Of a stretch of DNA of 64,000 nt, positions 24,625-33,955 are shown piece by piece. This DNA comes from an uncultured Bacteroidales bacterium (GTDB lineage: Bacteria; Bacteroidota; Bacteroidia; Bacteroidales; P3). The notes beneath the pieces are model-generated. The model saw nothing but the letters and a program-made list of their open reading frames with translations. It was not told the DNA's origin and ran no database searches. The position numbers and the translations under genes were made by a program. The stretch is taken from NCBI GenBank assembly GCA_944320415.1, contig CALUHJ010000001.1, positions 186,001 through 250,000 on the forward strand, read 5' to 3'. Position 1 is the stretch's first letter. Every line of letters starts with the position of its first letter.

Positions 24625-25161
24625 CTATTTGTTTACCGTCCTGTCGAAGAATATGCTTTTGCCCGATGCGCTCATGGCTATAGCCAGAACAATAGGACAA
24701 TCCTTCAACATGCCGAGTGCTCTGGCCGCCATTCCTACCGAAAACATAACCCTCGTATCCACTTTCCAGTCCGAAGCGGTGGAACAAGCACTGCCTATTG
24801 CTATGCCCAGATCGTTGGCATTGAAAAAACATGGTGCAGTGGCCTGTTTTTCCTGTTTTTCGGCACATGTTGCAAATCCGCAATAACCGCAATCCAATCC
24901 GAGTACATTTACTCTGCTGCCAATAAGCAACACTGCCTGAGCCGCCAATATGTTTTGAGCGTCTCTGTGCAGAAACTCCTGTTGTGTCTCCCTGTACAGT
25001 TCTTCCAGTTTTTCTGAAAGCACATGCAATTCTTCTTTTCCAGCAATAGCGATGGACAAGTTATCCGTTCCTCTTGCCTTGGGAGCGGTCAAAGCCGCCA
25101 TGCCCATGGCTTTGGCAGCCTGAAAAACCGTATCTTCCCTGAAATCCTCCATTTTAATCAT
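24625..25161 (-). CDS. DUF2148 ferredoxin-like domain protein
   Basis: A 178-residue protein of a conserved family with a Cys cluster (LDCGYCGFATC near residue 95 and further Cys at 111 and 122), suggesting an iron-sulfur or metal site. The function is not known. Small Ala-rich helices (AAKAMGMAALTAPKARGTDNL at the start) are family-typical. It begins 4 bases after the rdgB stop and precedes serS, so it sits in a three-gene operon. A redox role is inferred from the cysteines. Confidence 0.82.
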   Translation of the reverse strand: MIKMEDFREDTVFQAAKAMGMAALTAPKARGTDNLSIAIAGKEELHVLSEKLEELYRETQQEFLHRDAQNILAAQAVLLIGSRVNVLGLDCGYCGFATCAEKQEKQATAPCFFNANDLGIAIGSACSTASDWKVDTRVMFSVGMAARALGMLKDCPIVLAIAMSASGKSIFFDRTVNK

Positions 25162-25165
25162 AATC

Positions 25166-25753
25166 CTATCGGTTTAAAAGATATTCCACCAGTTTCGAAG
25201 TCGCGATCCCCCTGTGGCTTATCCTGTTCTTTGCCTCCATACTCATTTGTGCAAAACTCTCCTTCGAGCCCTCGGGAAGAAATACAGGGTCGTAACCGAA
25301 TCCTTCCATTCCTTTTTTTTCTTCAAGTATGGTTCCCTCACAACGTCCTTCAAAAAACATCTCCTTCCCGTTTTGAATAAGACATATCACGGTTGCAAAG
25401 TAGGCCTTACGGTTCGATTTGCCTTTCATCTTCTCAAGCAGCAGGTTTATGTTGTCCTCAAAACTGCAACCCTCTCCTGCAAACCGTGCCGAATATACCC
25501 CGGGTGCTCCGTCCAACGCCTCGACCATAAGACCGGTATCGTCGGCAAAACAATCCTTACCGTATTTGTCCCAAATGCAACGGGCTTTCTGTCTGGCATT
25601 CTCCTTAAGCGTGAGCCCCGTTTCCGGTATGTTGCTGTCAAAACCCAAATCCCTGAGGCTTACAACCTTGAATAAAGGTTCCAAAAGAGGCTTTATTTCC
25701 TCCACTTTATGGGAATTGTGAGTTGCGATTATTATTTCCTTCATTTCAAACAT
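25166..25753 (-). CDS. rdgB: Non-canonical purine NTP pyrophosphatase (RdgB/HAM1)
   Basis: Removes ITP, dITP and XTP from nucleotide pools to protect DNA and RNA. Motifs: IIIATHNSHKVEEIKPLL at the N-terminus, the catalytic FADDTGLMVEALDGAPGVYSARFAG (written here in part), GFGYDPVFLPEG and SHRGIA near the end. 195 residues is standard. Two ATG starts fit, at 25753 and 25744; the second gives the more usual MKEIIIA start. An exact TACTTTTG promoter box lies 14 bases upstream of the first. Confidence 0.95.
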   Translation of the reverse strand: MFEMKEIIIATHNSHKVEEIKPLLEPLFKVVSLRDLGFDSNIPETGLTLKENARQKARCIWDKYGKDCFADDTGLMVEALDGAPGVYSARFAGEGCSFEDNINLLLEKMKGKSNRKAYFATVICLIQNGKEMFFEGRCEGTILEEKKGMEGFGYDPVFLPEGSKESFAQMSMEAKNRISHRGIATSKLVEYLLNR

Positions 25754-25767
25754 GCTTTTTCCGTCTG

Positions 25768-25775
25768 CAAAAGTA
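25768..25775 (-). promoter_or_regulatory. Bacteroidota -7 box for the rdgB-DUF2148-serS operon
   Basis: TACTTTTG on the minus strand exactly matches TAnnTTTG. It ends 14 bases before the first candidate ATG. Confidence 0.7.
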
Positions 25776-25792
25776 GTCTATTTTATGCTTAA

Positions 25793-27262
25793 TTACAATA
25801 GACTCAACTCTCTTTTGATTCCAAGAAAATGAAATCTGAAAAGAATTTTTTCTTTCTTGATTCCGTCGAAACGAAACTTGATTTCGGTAACCATGCTTGC
25901 TCTCGACAAAGGACTTTCCGCCCCTATGACATCGGTTATCACCTCTCTGCCTTGCGCCTTGTGCTCTTTGAACATGACGGAATCGTATTTATGTGCATTG
26001 TACATCAAAGGCATATCCTCGTCTGAGTATTTGTAGAGATATATGTTTTCGACATAAGGTTTTTCCATAAGGACATATACCGCTTCAGGATGAAGACGCA
26101 TGAGGTCGGCCGTCCTTTCATTGCAGTGCATCCTCGTAAAGGCATAAGGATACAGCCCGAAAGGAACGTTCCATATCAACATGGCACACGACAGGTAAAG
26201 AAGAACGCTTTGGTTCGTGTAACAATATGAAAAAATCAGTATGGCAACAAAAGGAATCATCACCATGAACTCCGCATTTCCGTTTGAAAAGGCCGCAAAG
26301 GCAATATTGAAGACAAGGACAAGCCAAAGCAGTCTTACGAATCTTCTGTCGTGAAAAAGTATGAGGGAACGTTTCTTCGCCTTCGCAAACCGTATCATGC
26401 CCAAAACCACAAGACCGATAACGACAAGGCAAATTATCGTAAAAGCCAAAGGATTAAGTCTTGCTATCTCGGAAACATAACCGTGCATCTGGAGAAACGT
26501 TCTGAAAAGACTTGCCAACGTAAGCATAACAACCTGTTTCAACTGCGGCATTTGAGCCGTTCCGTCCAGATAATCATGCAGGACGAAACCCATAAGGGAA
26601 GAAACGTTGGCAGAACCGGTAACACCGTAACTTGCAATCCAATAAGCCAAAGGCACAACCATGCTTATCGACAGAAATATGAGTGAGTATTTCCCGTTTC
26701 TGTTGGCAATCAATACCACAAACAGACATATCCACACCAATACGGCTATCTGGTGGAAAAGACAGGCAGCAACAATGCTTAAGGAAGCCTTTACGAGTCG
26801 GGACATGGTGTTTTTCACAAGAAAGACCTGCATATAGTACAACGCAAGCAGATTGAAGAACACCGGAATTATGTAACACTCGTTATCGATTGCGAACCTT
26901 GCAAAACCGAAGCATGTTCCGCATGCAAGGATTGCAAAGGAAATAAATGTCTCGTTTCGATTTACCCTTTTTATCATCCGTCTTGTAACGAGCAGACAGC
27001 CTCCGGCAAAAAGGGCGTTGGTTATCTGCAAAAGCGTAATGGGTTCAATGTCTGTAAAACCGAAAAGAAGAAGAATGATGTGCCCGAAAAGACAATACAA
27101 AAGGTGGTGCGGCTTGAACATATCCTGTGCATACAGTGAGCTGTACGCATTCGAATACGAGTCGGAAGAGCAGTTGTCGGAAAGGAATACAAGATAAAGA
27201 ACGGTTAACAGTATAATAAAAACGTATGAGTAGTTTTTTTTCAGTCTGTAAACTATTTTCAT
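25793..27262 (-). CDS. Polytopic membrane protein, GT-C glycosyltransferase-like; tail encoded by a repeat element
   Basis: A 489-residue inner-membrane protein with about ten hydrophobic segments. After the first helix it has an acidic/His loop (DNCSSDSYSNAYS, then FKPHHLLY) of the kind that holds the catalytic Asp in GT-C transferases, and a periplasmic C-terminal domain of about 100 residues. It is unrecognised beyond that. Its last 30 or so codons read through the antisense of repeat copy R5, giving a basic, Phe-rich tail (RFDGIKKEKILFRF, HFLGIKREL). It is divergent from a radical SAM gene. Confidence 0.75.
   Translation of the reverse strand: MKIVYRLKKNYSYVFIILLTVLYLVFLSDNCSSDSYSNAYSSLYAQDMFKPHHLLYCLFGHIILLLFGFTDIEPITLLQITNALFAGGCLLVTRRMIKRVNRNETFISFAILACGTCFGFARFAIDNECYIIPVFFNLLALYYMQVFLVKNTMSRLVKASLSIVAACLFHQIAVLVWICLFVVLIANRNGKYSLIFLSISMVVPLAYWIASYGVTGSANVSSLMGFVLHDYLDGTAQMPQLKQVVMLTLASLFRTFLQMHGYVSEIARLNPLAFTIICLVVIGLVVLGMIRFAKAKKRSLILFHDRRFVRLLWLVLVFNIAFAAFSNGNAEFMVMIPFVAILIFSYCYTNQSVLLYLSCAMLIWNVPFGLYPYAFTRMHCNERTADLMRLHPEAVYVLMEKPYVENIYLYKYSDEDMPLMYNAHKYDSVMFKEHKAQGREVITDVIGAESPLSRASMVTEIKFRFDGIKKEKILFRFHFLGIKRELSLL
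25815..25887 (+). repeat. 21-base-periodic element, copy R5 (subtype B), inside the 3' end of a coding region
   Basis: Three exact 21-base units on the plus strand begin TTGATTCCAAGAAAATG, CTGAAAAGAATTTTTT and TTGATTCCGTCGAAACG. They are followed by a partial unit TTGATTTCGG. The second unit is like subtype A and the others are like subtype B, linking the two. The element lies antisense within the last codons of the membrane-protein gene. Confidence 0.78.
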
Positions 27263-27315
27263 GGTTTGCGTGTTTGATTACACATAGTGTAAAAACGGAG
27301 TAAGGAATAAAAACG

Positions 27316-27323
27316 TATATTTG
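27316..27323 (+). promoter_or_regulatory. Bacteroidota -7 box for the radical SAM gene
   Basis: TATATTTG exactly matches TAnnTTTG, 47 bases before the ATG at 27371. This supports rejecting the earlier in-frame TTG at 27335. Confidence 0.65.
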
Positions 27324-27370
27324 CATGTTGGAAATTGACGCATGCTTTTTCCGTCAAACAACGTCATAAA

Positions 27371-28390
27371 ATGAATCTTTACAGACTTCTCAAAGTATTC
27401 GGAAAGATAAGGAGCAGAAGGGTCAAACTTTTTGCCGTATTACTGATGCACATCATGCACAAGAGGATTCTGGGCATATACATCGACCCTGTATTGGGAT
27501 GCAACTACAGATGCAGGATGTGTTATTTCAGCGATGGAGAAAAAAGAAAGGAATTGCACGGGACAATCAAGGATGAGGATTTGTCAATTATTGCCAATGC
27601 CTTGTTCCACAGAGCTTTGAAATTGCAGATAGGTTGCGGGGCGGAACCAACCCTGAATGATAATCTCCCCGGTTTGATAAACCTCGGTAAAAAATACGGC
27701 ATACTGTACATATCCCTGACCACAAATGGCAGACTTGTGAACAGAGAGTATCTGGAACGGATGATAGAATCCGGACTGGATGAAATCACCGTTTCCGCTC
27801 ACGGCATTACCAAAGAGACTTATGAAAACCTCATGACAAACGGGGACTACGGGCATTTCATAAGATTGATGAATGACTTCATTGCAATAAAGGAAAAACA
27901 TCCGTCATTTACTGTCAGACTGAACTACACGATGAACGAAGACAATATTGAGGAACTGGCTTTGTTCCGTAACATTTTCGGCAATATTCCGATAGACATA
28001 CTCCAGTTAAGGCCCATACAGAAAATAGGAGAGAGTGAATACCGTAACTTCAATCTGGAAAAGATAGAAAGGATGTATGACAGCATAATAGTACCTCTTG
28101 TTTCCTATTGCAGGGAACGGGGTATTGTCTGCATGGTTCCGGAGAAGAACAATTTCACGATTTTGGAAAGGCAGGACAATGCAAACGGGATTTTTGAGCA
28201 GCTGACGTATTGTTATATTTCACCCAAGATATGTTGGAGGGAAGATTTTGACTACAACAATGACAGTTATGAGAGCTACTGCAAAAGGCATAATGTCGGA
28301 AAATATATTCTGAAAGAGGTTTTTGCCATTTATGGTAACAAAAGCAAGGATAAGGACAGAACCATAAAAATGAACTACAAAATAAAATAA
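27371..28390 (+). CDS. Radical SAM protein
   Basis: Radical SAM enzymes use a 4Fe-4S cluster and S-adenosylmethionine for radical chemistry. The cluster motif CxxxCxxC is Cys44, Cys48 and Cys51 (GCNYRCRMCYF). The GGE-like region is QIGCGAEPTLN, and TTNGRLV and EITVSAHG follow. A C-terminal Cys-containing segment (YCYISPKICWRED, then SYCKRH) may hold another cluster or a shortened SPASM domain. The start ATG at 27371 is chosen because the earlier in-frame TTG lies only 11 bases after the promoter box. Relatives often lie in polysaccharide or peptide-modification loci; the substrate is unknown. Confidence 0.85.
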   Translation: MNLYRLLKVFGKIRSRRVKLFAVLLMHIMHKRILGIYIDPVLGCNYRCRMCYFSDGEKRKELHGTIKDEDLSIIANALFHRALKLQIGCGAEPTLNDNLPGLINLGKKYGILYISLTTNGRLVNREYLERMIESGLDEITVSAHGITKETYENLMTNGDYGHFIRLMNDFIAIKEKHPSFTVRLNYTMNEDNIEELALFRNIFGNIPIDILQLRPIQKIGESEYRNFNLEKIERMYDSIIVPLVSYCRERGIVCMVPEKNNFTILERQDNANGIFEQLTYCYISPKICWREDFDYNNDSYESYCKRHNVGKYILKEVFAIYGNKSKDKDRTIKMNYKIK

Positions 28391-28454
28391 ATGGCGAGTC
28401 TGTCCCGCTTATGCTTCAAGTCTTGATTTTATTGCGTAATTTTACAGAACAGAT

Positions 28455-30437
28455 ATGATAAAACAGGAGGATGTAGCTAAGATTCTTGACGCTACGCAGA
28501 TAGTTGACGTGATAGGTGCTTTTGTTCCGCTTCGCAAAAGAGGAGCGAATTATATAGGATTGTGTCCTTTTCACAACGAAAAAACACCTTCGTTCAATGT
28601 AAGTCCTTCTCGTGGAATTTTCAAGTGTTTCGGATGCGGTGAGGGCGGAGATGCCGTATCCTTTCTTATGAAACATGAGAACTATACGTATGTGGAGGCA
28701 TTGAAATGGCTGGCTCAAAGGTATAACATAAGTATAGAGGAGAGAGAACTGACCCAGCAGGAAAAACAGGAACAGACGGAAAGGGACAGAATATATCATG
28801 TCAATGAGTTTGCCCAAAGATATTTTCATGATATATTGTTCAACGATGATGAAGGCCGAAGTGTTGGACTGTCGTATTTTAAGGAAAGGGAACTGGACAA
28901 GGATACAATCATTCGTTGGGGGTTGGGATATTGCAAGGATTCGTGGTCTGATTTTACCGATGCGGCCCTGTCAAACGGTTATTCCGAGGATGATCTGGTC
29001 AAATCGGGTCTTTCCATACGTAATGAAAATAATGGCAGATTATATGACAGGTTCAGGGGAAGGGTGTGTTTTCCGATTTATAACATAGGAGGAAGGCCTT
29101 TGGGTTTTTCGGCTCGAATATTGTCTGCGGACAAGACAAAGGCCAAGTATGTAAATTCACCCGAAAGCGTAATCTATTCTAAGGGAAAGGTTCTGTTTGG
29201 TTTGCATTTGGCAAAGAATGAAATGGCAAAACAGGACATGTGTTATCTTGTAGAAGGTAATATGGATGTCGTTATGATGAGCCAGAACGGAGTGAAAAAT
29301 GTTGTTGCAACCTCGGGGACTGCTCTTACGGAAGACCAGATACGGCTGATAAAAAGATACACTGAAAACGTTACCATATTGTATGACGGTGACAAGGCAG
29401 GCATAAAAGCCACATTTAAAGCCATAGATCTTTTCCTGAAAAACGGACTAAAGGTAAGAACACTGCTTTTCCCTGACGGGGAAGATCCGGATTCTTTTGC
29501 ACGTAAACACACTCAGGAGGAATTCATTGAATTCCTGCAGAACAATTCTGAAAACTTCATATTGTACAAGACAAACCTTTTGTTGGAGCAGGCTCAGGGA
29601 GATCCTATCAAGAAAGCTGAACTTGTCAGGGATATAGTTCAAACCATATCACTTATTCCAAATACATTGGAGAGATCCACTTATTTGCAGGAGTGCGGCA
29701 AGTTGTTGGATGTGAAAGAGGAAGTGCTGTATTCGGAGTTGTCCAAGAGCTTAAGGAACAATGTTCTGAAGGAACATCAGAAACAACAGATAGAGGAAGG
29801 TATAGAACAGGCAAAACAAATCATGCAATCCTCTTCTGTTACCAATAAAAACGAACGGCCAATAGAGGTCAACCCTGATTACGAGCAGGAAAAGGCCATA
29901 ATCGGTATTCTGTTCAATTACTCCGATGTGCTTACAACGCAGAAAATCTTTTCCGAAAACGGAGAATTGGAAGAAAGAGAAATACCTGCCGTAAGTTTCA
30001 TCGTTTGCGATATAGCCAATGACGGAATAGAATTCGCAGACAAGTTGTTCGGACAGATATTTGAAATTTACAGAAAGGCCATATATGAGAACGGACAGGT
30101 TCCGGAACTTTCATACTTCGTATCAAATGAGAATGAAGAAATTCGTCAATTGGCAGCCGACTTGTTGGTCAAGTCTTACGAAATAAGTCCATATTGGGAA
30201 GAAAAGCATAAAATAAGCATACCACGGCCTGAATCAAAAAAACAAATAGACAAACACATAACCGAAACTCTTCTACGCTTCAAAATTCACAAGATAACAG
30301 GTTATATTTCCAAAATAGATGAAGAGTTTACTACAACGACGGATGAGGACGTACAAATGGAACTTTTGAAAAATAAAATGGATATGATACGTTTACGCAA
30401 TATCATAGCCGAGAGATTGAAAATGATAGTGATTTAG
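28455..30437 (+). CDS. dnaG: DNA primase
   Basis: Synthesises RNA primers at the replication fork. Residues 1-100 are the CHC2 zinc-binding domain with Cys37, His40, Cys58 and Cys61. The primase core and TOPRIM domain follow (about 150-380): FPIYNIGGRPLGFSARIL, YLVEGNMDVVMM and ILYDGDKAGIKATFKA, with the acidic metal ligands. A helicase-interaction region of about 200 residues completes the 660. A 7-of-8 box TAATTTTA lies at 28437-28444, 10 bases before the ATG. The 3' end overlaps the convergent radical SAM gene by 4 bases. Confidence 0.96.
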   Translation: MIKQEDVAKILDATQIVDVIGAFVPLRKRGANYIGLCPFHNEKTPSFNVSPSRGIFKCFGCGEGGDAVSFLMKHENYTYVEALKWLAQRYNISIEERELTQQEKQEQTERDRIYHVNEFAQRYFHDILFNDDEGRSVGLSYFKERELDKDTIIRWGLGYCKDSWSDFTDAALSNGYSEDDLVKSGLSIRNENNGRLYDRFRGRVCFPIYNIGGRPLGFSARILSADKTKAKYVNSPESVIYSKGKVLFGLHLAKNEMAKQDMCYLVEGNMDVVMMSQNGVKNVVATSGTALTEDQIRLIKRYTENVTILYDGDKAGIKATFKAIDLFLKNGLKVRTLLFPDGEDPDSFARKHTQEEFIEFLQNNSENFILYKTNLLLEQAQGDPIKKAELVRDIVQTISLIPNTLERSTYLQECGKLLDVKEEVLYSELSKSLRNNVLKEHQKQQIEEGIEQAKQIMQSSSVTNKNERPIEVNPDYEQEKAIIGILFNYSDVLTTQKIFSENGELEEREIPAVSFIVCDIANDGIEFADKLFGQIFEIYRKAIYENGQVPELSYFVSNENEEIRQLAADLLVKSYEISPYWEEKHKISIPRPESKKQIDKHITETLLRFKIHKITGYISKIDEEFTTTTDEDVQMELLKNKMDMIRLRNIIAERLKMIVI

Positions 30438-31423
30438 TGCAAAAGTAATCTGAATTCGTCTCTTTTTACGGTATCATCCGTTGAAAATTTTATGTTACCG
30501 ATTTCCGACATGAGTTCTTTTTTGTTTTTGGAATTGTATCCTACTGCATAGTTTATGTCTTTGGGATTGACTATTATTTCCATAGTATTTAATGGTATGT
30601 TCTTGAGTCTTTCATTCCATATTTGTGTAAGTACCAATTCCTTGAATGATACATGAAAAGGGCCTGCCAATAACTCCTTTCCGTTTATCAAATCCTCGGA
30701 AGGGTGCAAACCGACTCTCAGTACGGTGACGCCTCCTTCAATAAACATTTTATAGATCTGTGCTGTCCAGTCAACAGCCTGCTCAATGGTCAAAGCCTCA
30801 TACTCTCCTCTTTCGTACATATCAGCCAGTTTCGTATGGTTTATTACCAATGCAGGATATATTCTCGTACATTTTGCTCCCAATGCCATAATCTTACGGG
30901 CTGTTGCCTTGGATTGTTCAATTGTGTCCAATGGAAGTCCTATCATCATTTGCAGGCCTAAATCGAATCCTTTGTCTATTATTTTTTTTGAAGCATTCTC
31001 CACATCTTTTACACTATGACCTCTTTCCGCAAATTCAAGAACCTTTTCACTAAGTGATTGGGCCCCTAATTCTATCGTTTTGACATTATACTTTCTCAAT
31101 TGTTCAAGTATGTTGTCATTTATGTAATCAGGACGCGTGGATATTCTTATGCTTCCGACCCTGCCGCTTTTGATGTAAGGTTGCACCACATCAAGATAGG
31201 ATTTTTGAAGATCCATTTCTATACCTGTAAAATTGCCCCCGAAAAAAGCGACCTCTACTTCACAGGGATATTTGAATGTAGAAAGATGCTCTTCTATTAT
31301 TTTGACGACTTTTTCAGTAGGAACCGCTTCCAATTGTCCGGAGATATGTCTCTGATTGCAATATATGCATCTGTTGGGACAGGCCAGTTCTGGAATGAAT
31401 ATAGGGATATTGTAATGTTTCAT
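30434..31423 (-). CDS. Radical SAM protein, Elp3-like fold
   Basis: The 329-residue protein has the cluster motif at Cys15, Cys19 and Cys22 (ELACPNRCIYCNQR). EVAFFGGNFTGI, SIRISTRPDYIND and the YPALVINHTKLADMYERGEY segment are typical of the Elp3/TIGR01210-type radical SAM branch. That branch includes tRNA-modifying and B12-independent enzymes; no acetyltransferase domain is present. It is convergent with dnaG. A terminator of the upstream wzc gene separates it from the capsule operon. The substrate is unknown. Confidence 0.85.
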   Translation of the reverse strand: MKHYNIPIFIPELACPNRCIYCNQRHISGQLEAVPTEKVVKIIEEHLSTFKYPCEVEVAFFGGNFTGIEMDLQKSYLDVVQPYIKSGRVGSIRISTRPDYINDNILEQLRKYNVKTIELGAQSLSEKVLEFAERGHSVKDVENASKKIIDKGFDLGLQMMIGLPLDTIEQSKATARKIMALGAKCTRIYPALVINHTKLADMYERGEYEALTIEQAVDWTAQIYKMFIEGGVTVLRVGLHPSEDLINGKELLAGPFHVSFKELVLTQIWNERLKNIPLNTMEIIVNPKDINYAVGYNSKNKKELMSEIGNIKFSTDDTVKRDEFRLLLH

Positions 31424-31434
31424 CTCTGCATAAC

Positions 31435-31464
31435 AAAAACGGGCATATTTCAGTGCCCGTTTTT
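31435..31464 (-). terminator. Intrinsic terminator of the wza-wzc operon
   Basis: An 11-base stem (31435-31445 with 31454-31464) with core CGGGCA/TGCCCG and A/T tracts on both sides. It lies 7 bases past the wzc stop on the minus strand and also ends before the radical SAM start. Confidence 0.85.
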
Positions 31465-31471
31465 ATTTTTT

Positions 31472-33949
31472 TTATTTGTGTTTTCCTCTTGATTTCTTTT
31501 TAGGTGTCTGGTCATCGTCAAAATAACCGTATCCGTATCCATAACCGTATCCGTAACCGTATCCATATCGGGTGCCGTAACCGTATCCATATTTCTGCAT
31601 GGCGCTTCTAACACCGTTTAGTATGAAGTTTATCTTGACGTTGTTTCTGTCGACCAATTCAGACAACGAGATTTTCAGAACGCCTTTGTCGGTAGCATTT
31701 GATCTTACCACAAACAGATTTATATCGGATTCTTTTGCCAAACATTGTGCATCCGCAATTAAAGAAACCGGAGGCGTGTCCAAAATAATGTAATCATAAC
31801 GCTTTCTCAACTCTCTTAACAATGCCCTATTGGCTTCAGAATCTATCAATTCAGACGGATTTGGTGGTACAGGACCTGCAACCATAACATCCAGATTAGG
31901 AAATTCTGTATGTTGCAATGCATCCTCTAGAGTGCATTTTCCGATTAAATAAGTGCTAACGCCATTTCCACCACCTACACCAAAAATCTTATGCAATATA
32001 GGTTTCCTCAAATCGTAACCGACAATCAAAGTCTTTTTTTCTGTTAAAGAGAAAATGGAAGAAATATTCAAACTAGTCAAAGTCTTACCGTCACTAGGAG
32101 AAGATGATGTGATTAATATTACTTTGCCTTCATTATCCGAGGTATTAGAACTTGACAGTATATATTTTATATTTGTTCTCAAAGAACGGAATGATTCAGC
32201 TATTTGAGATTTGGGCTTGTCAAATACAATCATTTTGTTGTATTCCTTAGGTATTTCCGGGATATAACCCAAAATAGGAGCAGAGGAAATTCTTTCTAAA
32301 TCATCTTTACTTTCTATGGTTGTCTTCAAGAGATATCTTATAAAGATATACGCACTCGGTACAAGTATTCCTAACAATATTGCTATCAAAAAGTTCAATA
32401 TAGTTTTAGGATAAACTTGAGTTGCAAACTTTGCAGCATCTATGACTTTGTGATTAGGCAATGCTGCATTTTTGGATATCTCTGCTTCTGCTCTTTTCTG
32501 ATAAAGAAAATTATAAATTTCGTCATTAAATTTGAATTGCCTTTCTATGTTAATCATGTTTCTTTGCGTTGAAGGCAATTTGTCAATTTCTGTTTGTAAA
32601 AGATTATTTCGTCTTGTCAATTCTCTTTGATTTATGTCAGAGATATTTTTTATAGTTCTAAGACTTTCCTGTATTTGCAATCTAATGCTTTCTATTTGTA
32701 AGGAAAGTTCTTTCATTCTTGGGCTTTTTGTTTTCAATGATGTTGATAATCTTTGTTTTTCGATTATCAACTCCGTTAAGTTCTCTACCAATTTATTTAG
32801 TAAAGGATCTTCTATTCCCATTGTTGATGGAGCAGCAACACCTCCATCTAAATTGGCCTTGTTTATATATCTTTCAAGACTGTTGTAATATTCTCTTTTG
32901 GTTCTTTCCAATGCCAATTCTTTATCTAATTCGTTTGATTGTTCAAACAAATAAACGGCATCATTTGTCAAATTAAGAGTATTGTTATTTTGCTGAAAAG
33001 TTTCTCGTTTCATTTCAGCTATATTAAGCGAATCAGCTATTGCGTCAATTTGAGAATTTACAAATTCTATTGTACTGACATTAAGATGAGTTTTTTCTTC
33101 GAATGTAAGATCTATGTAAATCTTACATAACATATTTACAAAATCTACTGCCTTGTTTTTATTCTCGTGCTTGAATTTTATGGAAATTATCGAAGACTCT
33201 TTGTTGACTAATTCTATCTTAGTAGAGTTAAACTGTTCTGCTACAGCATCTAAATCATTTATGGTAAAAGCATAATTCATTCTGGAATAATTTTCATTCC
33301 ATCTTATTGTATCTTTAAGGAGAATTCTAAATCTCATACCGTCTTTTTCATACCATTCTCCGTATTTTAAATAAGCTTTTCTCTCGGGAATACTTGTCAG
33401 TTCTTCTAAAACGACATCTTCAGAATAATCATAAACAGGAATATTATCTTGATTCTTATACGATATTAAGCATTTATTCTTATCTGTAAGTTCCACGTTA
33501 ATCATAACACCTGTTGGTTGTGTTTGATAAAAATCAATATCAACGACAAACGGAGAATCTTTGTATATGTCGACATATCTAAAATTTACTTTCTGATAAT
33601 ATGTCTTATGGAAATCCAGTGCTTTTATAGTCCTTTTTACCATGGAAAGGGATTGGATTATTCCTATCTCGTTTTGGAAGTTCACTTGATTGCGGGCCCC
33701 TATCATATTGTTGACCATATATAGATTTGAAAGCATCTCATCATTGTTTTTGATTAGAAGAGTTGCTTCCGCTTCGTACAACGAAGTCGAATATTTTGTT
33801 ATTAAAAAAGCACCTATAAGAGCTACTACTATTGCAATGACAAACAAATGCCAGTTTTCAAGCATTTTAAAAAAGATTTCTGCTACATTTATGGCAGAAG
33901 TTTCCTGATTATTTAAGGTTTCCTGAACCTTGGTTGAATTATTATCCAC
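31472..33949 (-). CDS. Wzc-like polysaccharide co-polymerase with BY-kinase domain
   Basis: Controls chain length and export of capsule or exopolysaccharide across the envelope. A Wzz domain with two transmembrane helices flanks a long periplasmic coiled-coil region (about residues 30-500). The C-terminal cytoplasmic tyrosine kinase has Walker A SSPSDGKTL, an A' motif IVGYDLRKP (Gly where many families have Asp) and Walker B YIILDTPPVSLIADA. The tail is a run of Gly-Tyr dipeptides with 11 tyrosines, the autophosphorylation cluster. The start is GTG at 33949. It lies 6 bases after wza. The region 31.5-36 kb looks more AT-rich than the rest (by eye). Confidence 0.92.
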   Translation of the reverse strand: MDNNSTKVQETLNNQETSAINVAEIFFKMLENWHLFVIAIVVALIGAFLITKYSTSLYEAEATLLIKNNDEMLSNLYMVNNMIGARNQVNFQNEIGIIQSLSMVKRTIKALDFHKTYYQKVNFRYVDIYKDSPFVVDIDFYQTQPTGVMINVELTDKNKCLISYKNQDNIPVYDYSEDVVLEELTSIPERKAYLKYGEWYEKDGMRFRILLKDTIRWNENYSRMNYAFTINDLDAVAEQFNSTKIELVNKESSIISIKFKHENKNKAVDFVNMLCKIYIDLTFEEKTHLNVSTIEFVNSQIDAIADSLNIAEMKRETFQQNNNTLNLTNDAVYLFEQSNELDKELALERTKREYYNSLERYINKANLDGGVAAPSTMGIEDPLLNKLVENLTELIIEKQRLSTSLKTKSPRMKELSLQIESIRLQIQESLRTIKNISDINQRELTRRNNLLQTEIDKLPSTQRNMINIERQFKFNDEIYNFLYQKRAEAEISKNAALPNHKVIDAAKFATQVYPKTILNFLIAILLGILVPSAYIFIRYLLKTTIESKDDLERISSAPILGYIPEIPKEYNKMIVFDKPKSQIAESFRSLRTNIKYILSSSNTSDNEGKVILITSSSPSDGKTLTSLNISSIFSLTEKKTLIVGYDLRKPILHKIFGVGGGNGVSTYLIGKCTLEDALQHTEFPNLDVMVAGPVPPNPSELIDSEANRALLRELRKRYDYIILDTPPVSLIADAQCLAKESDINLFVVRSNATDKGVLKISLSELVDRNNVKINFILNGVRSAMQKYGYGYGTRYGYGYGYGYGYGYGYFDDDQTPKKKSRGKHK
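31524..31590 (-). repeat. Six-base microsatellite encoding the Gly-Tyr tail of Wzc
   Basis: Imperfect tandem repeats of a GGNTAY-type hexamer encode alternating Gly and Tyr, interrupted once by Thr-Arg. Hexamer repeats are in frame and could gain or lose Tyr residues without a frameshift, so the number of phosphorylation sites could vary between strains. Confidence 0.85.
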
Positions 33950-33955
33950 TTTTCG

